Of a stretch of 9,462 nucleotides of DNA, positions 6,543-9,462 are shown piece after piece. The translations under genes were made by a program, and so were the position numbers. This DNA comes from Pseudomonadota bacterium (GTDB lineage: Bacteria > Myxococcota_A > Polyangia > Haliangiales > Haliangiaceae). Below the pieces are notes generated by a model. It saw nothing but the letters and a program-made list of their open reading frames with translations, was not told the origin of the DNA and ran no database searches. The stretch spans positions 1 through 9,462 of the forward strand of contig JAEWJO010000410.1 of NCBI GenBank assembly GCA_023386455.1, in the 5' to 3' direction. Within the stretch, counting starts at the first letter, position 1, and each line of letters starts with the position of its first letter.

Positions 6543-7049
6543 TCAGAGTAAACCGTTCCTCATCTGTTCTATGATGACTGACCAGTAGGCGTCGGCGTTC
6601 TCCAGTGCGGCCGGATCCGCGCTGCGCATTTTCGCTTCGGTCGCGTCGATTAGCAGCTGTGATTCGGTCTCGCTGAGCCCTCGCACACGCAGTCGATAGT
6701 CTTGATAGAGAAAGAGGAACGCTCCGAGTGCGCGCAGGTTCGCGTTCACGTGAAGCCTGCCTGAGGGAGCGGCTGCCACGATACGGCCATCGCGCTCGAT
6801 ACAGATCGGAACCGTATCGTCGACAGCAAGAATCCATTCGCCGTCATGCATCGGCGGTCGACTACCGGGCAGCGGAGGAGTCACAACCAGAGTCCAGTCG
6901 ATTCCAACCGGCAGCCCCACGTCTCGCAGGTACACAGCATCGAGTTCAGCAAGTGCCATCTCCGCGACGACATCCGCTGGCCACGGAACTAGCGAGTCGC
7001 CCCAAAAGAGACGCTCGGGCCGTCGGGACATTGCGAACTCATCAGCCAT
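6543..7049 (-). CDS. SUKH-4-like (SMI1/KNR4 superfamily) immunity protein, 168 aa
   Basis: Residues 38-46 (DAVYLRDVGLP) followed by a strand-rich centre (WILAVDDTVPICIERDGRIVAA, residues 72-93) and VNANLRALGAFLFLYQDYR (102-119) match the layout of SUKH-4 proteins: a "L-x-x-x-GLP" turn, then a G-x-x-x-I-C-I-D/E strand pair, then N-x-x-L-x-x-F-L-x-x-L. SUKH proteins are cytoplasmic immunity proteins that bind and neutralise toxins, commonly nucleases, of contact-dependent or type VI/VII systems. The ATG (7047-7049) overlaps the upstream ORF's stop by 8 bp, implying translational coupling; Met7 is an alternative start. The upstream partner survives only as a C-terminal stub, so this is probably an orphan immunity gene. 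Intact and with normal codon use. Confidence 0.62.
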   Translation of the reverse strand: MADEFAMSRRPERLFWGDSLVPWPADVVAEMALAELDAVYLRDVGLPVGIDWTLVVTPPLPGSRPPMHDGEWILAVDDTVPICIERDGRIVAAAPSGRLHVNANLRALGAFLFLYQDYRLRVRGLSETESQLLIDATEAKMRSADPAALENADAYWSVIIEQMRNGLL

Positions 7050-7258
7050 TCGAATCTACGGGGAAGAGGTCCTCAATCTTGGGATCGCCGTCTCCGAGCA
7101 GGGCCAAGGCCTTGTAGTCGAAGTCTTCGAGGAAGTTCCAAAGGTTCTCCTGGTTCGCAGCGTCGATGAGGTTGTTTCGAAGAAGCATTCTGCCAGGATT
7201 CAACGCCCAAGACCGTCCAAGACGCGAGATTGACCACAACTCGCTGACTAACCGACGA
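7042..7258 (-). pseudogene. C-terminal stub of the gene upstream of the immunity gene (probable toxin)
   Basis: In the frame ending TGA 7042-7044, protein-like sequence runs from about LGRSWALNPGRMLL to NLIDAANQENLWNFLEDFDYK and ALALLGDGDPKIEDLFPVDS. Upstream of about 7258 the sequence is IS630 transposase in another frame. The stub is about 65 residues. Its position directly before, and overlapping, a SUKH-4-like gene is what one expects for the C-terminal end of the cognate toxin. The family of the toxin cannot be read from what is left, and I see no nuclease motif. The ORF formally extends up to 7740 only because the IS630 fragment happens to be open in this frame. Confidence 0.45.
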
Positions 7259-8069
7259 CAAGTTGTCGAGGACGACGCGGATGCACTCGGCTTCGGGGTA
7301 ATGCTCGTCGACGAGTTCGCGCATGCAGTCCGCGAAGTCAGCTCCCGTGCGTTGGTCCGTGACCTTCGCGTGCCGCCAAGGTCGGTTGACGTCGACGAAC
7401 ATGAAGATGTTCGCCGTGCCGTTCCGGACGTACTCGTAGTCGTAACGGACGCGCCTGCCGGGCTCGGCGGGGATCGGGATCCGCGCTTCGCCGATGAGCT
7501 GACGCGGGGTTTCGTCAAAACACACCACCGGTCGACGCTCATTCGCAGGCACTTCGTAGAGTGCCAGCACGTCTTCCATGCGGGCGACGAACTCGCTGCT
7601 GATGCTGGGGATGCACCCACATCTTTTCGCGCCAGGGCTTGAGGTCCATTTCGCCGAGTCACCGGCGGATGGTCTCGATCGAAACCGTCGTGTGCGCCGT
7701 GAGTCGAACCATCTCGTCGGCCAGAAGCTGAAGCGTTCAACGAGCGCGGCCCTCCGGCGGCTTCGAACAGGTCACCGCGATCAGCAGCGATTCATCGGTG
7801 ACGTCGAGCTTTCTCTCGGCACCTGGCCGAGCCGCCTCGCTCAACGCGCGCGCCAGCCCGTGCTCGACGAAGCGCTGCTTGACCCGATACACCGTCGACG
7901 TTCCGACCGAGACGTTCCGTGCAATTGCCTCATCGGTCGAGCCCGCATCCGCGGCAAGCAGGATCTGCGCGCGCTTGAGGCGACGGACCGGCGCGGTGCC
8001 GCCAAGCACCATCGAGACGAGTTGGGCGCGCTCGGGTGTGTCGAGGGTTACGCGATAACGGACGTTCAT
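7259..8069 (-). pseudogene. IS630-family transposase, decayed and 3'-truncated
   Basis: ATG 8067-8069 has an AGGAG site 6 nt before it. The N-terminus holds the helix-turn-helix region (LKRAQILLAADAGSTDEAIARNVSV). An in-frame TGA at 7737-7739 replaces the Trp of the usual GRARWTLQLLA motif. A second TGA follows some 30 codons on, where an Arg is expected (ETIRR-x-LGEMDLKPW). Just after KPWREKMW one extra G (GGG near 7618) shifts the frame to CIPSISSEFVARMEDVLALY. The core shows the first Asp (VCFDETPRQLIGE) and second Asp (IRVVLDNLS). The sequence then stops matching at about 7259, so the third catalytic Glu and C-terminus are missing. Clearly inactive. Together with the gene at 8111 it probably represents one mobile unit. 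Confidence 0.85.
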
Positions 8070-8089
8070 GGTGGCTCCTTCGCAGAGCC

Positions 8090-8099
8090 TTTGATCAAA
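8090..8099. promoter_or_regulatory. Palindrome TTTGATCAAA in the divergent intergenic space
   Basis: A perfect 10-bp palindrome lies in the 41-bp gap between the IS630 start and the winged-helix gene. A related GATCAAAA occurs at 8365-8372 near the end of that gene. It could be an operator for the winged-helix protein, or part of the IS terminus. Only the symmetry is seen; function is inferred. Confidence 0.3.
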
Positions 8100-8110
8100 T
8101 CGGCGGCGTC

Positions 8111-8392
8111 ATGTCCAGCACTGTCGAGCAGCCACGCTTCACCGAGAAGCAGGGCCAGTACCTCGCGTTCACCTACATGTACGCGCTCGTCAATGGCCGG
8201 CCGCCCGCCGAGGCTGACATGCAACGCTTCTTCGGCGTTACGCCGCCCAGCGTCCACAGCATGATCGTCGAGCTCGAACGACGCGGCCTGATTCGGCGTG
8301 TGCCTCGGCAACCTCGCAGCATCGAGGTCGCCATTCCCGTCGCCGAACTACCCGCACTCCAACCGATCAAAACCTCTGTGAACCGGTACTAG
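8111..8392 (+). CDS. Small winged-helix DNA-binding protein (LexA/MarR-type domain), 93 aa
   Basis: ATG 8111-8113 was chosen over upstream starts because homologous sequence begins near FTEKQGQYLAF. Residues 10-28 form a first helix, and 33-62 the helix-turn-helix (PPAEADMQRFFGVTPPSVHSMI, then VELERRGLIRR). Residues 63-75 (VPRQPRSIEVAIP) form the beta wing. The whole matches the N-terminal LexA-like DNA-binding fold but lacks the LexA protease domain, so it cannot self-cleave. Short proteins of this type with the xxKQGQYLAFI and NGRPPAEADMQ motifs are, to my knowledge, often found next to transposases. Here it is divergent from the IS630 gene and may control it. It is intact although its neighbour is dead. 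Confidence 0.7.
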   Translation: MSSTVEQPRFTEKQGQYLAFTYMYALVNGRPPAEADMQRFFGVTPPSVHSMIVELERRGLIRRVPRQPRSIEVAIPVAELPALQPIKTSVNRY

Positions 8393-8552
8393 CCAGCTTC
8401 GTTGGAAGCGTGCTTGGCCTCGGCGACGCTGCGCGGCGCTGCCGATGTCGGCTGCTATACTGCTGGTGCGGCGGATCGCGCGCTTCCAGGGTTGCTTGTA
8501 TCGGTGCCAAACGTGGTGCGAGTCAGCGGATCGATTGGATGATGGCGAAGCG

Positions 8553-9354
8553 ATGGACCTCGATGAAGCTTACGGTGCGGTCTTCGCTTCTGGCACGCTG
8601 CCGGAGTTCGTCTTCCGAACCATTGTCGAAAACTGCGCGTGGGTCTCATTCGACTCGGTCTGTTGCATTGACGGTTGGTCCCTCCTGAGCGCGTTGGCAC
8701 GGCGATGCGAGCGTGCAGATCGTCGGGCTCGATATGTGCGAACCGAGTGTGTCGACGATTTCCTCGGACTCCGACCTCGAGCAATACCAGCAGATATGCG
8801 ACGAGGCGCTGATCGGGGCAAACGCTGTGCGATGGTGGGGCAGCTCGGGACGCTGGGGGATCCACGGCTCGCGCAGCCTCGAGATCGCTGTCGCTGGCCA
8901 AGTCGGCGACGCACACTGGCCGCGATCAGCGGACTGTGACGTTCTGACGATCGATGCCGCGATGCGGTCAGCCAGGGCGTCCGACGACGCTCGTCAGAAG
9001 CTGGGGCTCAACTACGACGAGCTGTCCTGGGACCCAGCGTTGGAGGATCGTCAAGCGCTGACCACGCTCGTCGAGCTTTGTCGTGAAGTCGTGACTGATC
9101 AAGTCGACCCCGTCGTCGCGATTCGTCGGTTCGTCGACGTACTCGATCGGACTCCGAAGCCCGTCCGCCGGATCCGTGCAACGGGACAGCTTCATCAGGC
9201 GTGGTCTCGGACGCAGTACATCTTGTTGGATGCCGACCGCGCGCCATTCGGGCCTCTGCTATTGGCGCAGAACGACAGCAATCATCAGCGACACTCGGAC
9301 GAGGAGCGACAGCTCGTTCGTCTCGCTGCCCAAGACCCCCCTGTGTCAGCGTAG
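8553..9354 (+). pseudogene. Unknown gene with one apparent frameshift (about 266 residues)
   Basis: From ATG 8553 the frame reads DLDEAYGAVFASGTLPEFVF through SVCCIDGWSLLSAL. At about 8697-8702 (TTGGCACGG) protein character shifts one frame (one extra base) to GDASVQIVGLDMCEPSV. It continues through WGIHGSRSLEIAVAG, a long helical region, and ends at TGA-type stop TAG 9352-9354. The start is a best guess; the frame is open from 8445. The WGI-x-x-x-R-x-x-E-I-A-V segment resembles a beta-hairpin seen in several small cytosolic immunity-type proteins, but I cannot name a family. Alternatively these are two genes, the second beginning at a GTG near 8713. There are no signal peptide or membrane segments. 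Confidence 0.5.
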
Positions 9355-9399
9355 TTGCCGCATCGACCTGACCACTTCGGGGGGCGAGAGCGGAAACGG

Positions 9400-9462
9400 A
9401 TGATGGAGTACTCGGAACTGGTTCGCGCACGGAGCGTGCGCAAGATGCTCGGACCGGGCGCC
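9400..9462 (+). CDS. Start of a possible nitroreductase-family gene (partial)
   Basis: Two adjacent ATG codons (9400-9405) follow a purine-rich stretch. The 21 visible residues, MMEYSELVRARSVRKMLGPG, resemble the N-terminus of nitroreductase-family flavoproteins (M-E-[FY]-x-E-L-V-R-x-R-R-S-[IV]-R-x-F), which reduce nitro compounds or quinones using FMN. One Arg of the usual RRSVR is missing. The gene runs off the window, so the call rests only on this motif. Confidence 0.4.
   Translation, partial: MMEYSELVRARSVRKMLGPGA

Noticed and set aside
7042..7258. Assigning the toxin stub to an HNH-type nuclease because of WALNPGRMLL
   Set aside because: A Leu-Asn-Pro near such a position occurs in some nuclease toxins, but no His/Asn metal-binding motif is present in the stub.
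7042..7740. A single 232-residue protein ending just before the SUKH-4-like gene
   Set aside because: Most of it is out-of-frame IS630 transposase; only the last ~65 codons look like genuine coding sequence.
8455..8916. 153-codon minus-strand open frame
   Set aside because: Antisense to the better-biased plus-strand gene at 8553-9354; composition is atypical and no motif was seen.
1..9462. CRISPR array, tRNA, rRNA or integrase attachment site
   Set aside because: No regularly spaced repeats, no tRNA-like cloverleaf and no tyrosine-recombinase gene were noticed; the only sizeable direct repeat is the ankyrin gene duplication.

Overview
The window is GC-rich DNA with strong G/C bias at third codon positions. 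It reads as an accessory, transposon-scarred region. Composition, together with the lipoprotein/ankyrin and immunity-like genes, suggests a myxobacterium or a related former deltaproteobacterium. That is inference only: there is no rRNA, tRNA or housekeeping gene to confirm it.

Layout. Positions 1-116 hold the 3' end and right terminus of an IS3-family element. It has cut through an older IS66-type element, leaving the tnpC start at 117-310 and probably the tnpB end at 323-440, both on the minus strand. Next comes a minus-strand operon, read from 3767 down to about 440: (a) an ankyrin-repeat lipoprotein (2652-3758); (b) a tandem copy of that gene that has lost exactly 855 bp in frame, leaving an 83-residue product (2294-2545); (c) a 324-residue protein with a possible caspase-like His/Cys pair (1323-2297), coupled to (b) by an ATGA overlap; (d) a frameshifted unknown gene (786-1327); and (e) an unknown gene with a very acidic linker (about 440-798). 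Positions 3906-4153 hold the broken C-terminus of a phosphotransferase-like (APH-type) gene. A second, different IS66-family tnpC (4518-6176) follows, with two frameshifts. Its right end appears to have decapitated a gene whose last ~83 codons survive (to 6487).

From 8069 down to about 7259 on the minus strand lies a decayed IS630-family transposase: two nonsense codons, one frameshift, and no 3' end or third catalytic residue. It abuts the surviving C-terminus of another ORF, which overlaps an intact SUKH-4-like immunity gene (6543-7049). That is the usual layout of a toxin followed by its immunity gene, with the toxin body lost. Divergent from the IS630 gene is an intact small winged-helix regulator-like gene (8111-8392). 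It is followed by an unknown gene with one apparent frameshift (8553-9354) and the first 21 codons of a possible nitroreductase (9400-end).

How the parts fit. The region looks like an effector/immunity-style island repeatedly hit by insertion sequences. The most interesting unit is the 2.3-3.8 kb operon: a tandem-duplicated ankyrin lipoprotein translationally coupled to a His/Cys protein. I count about nine frame disruptions in the window. Some sit in C or G runs, so sequence error must be excluded before calling all of them pseudogenes.
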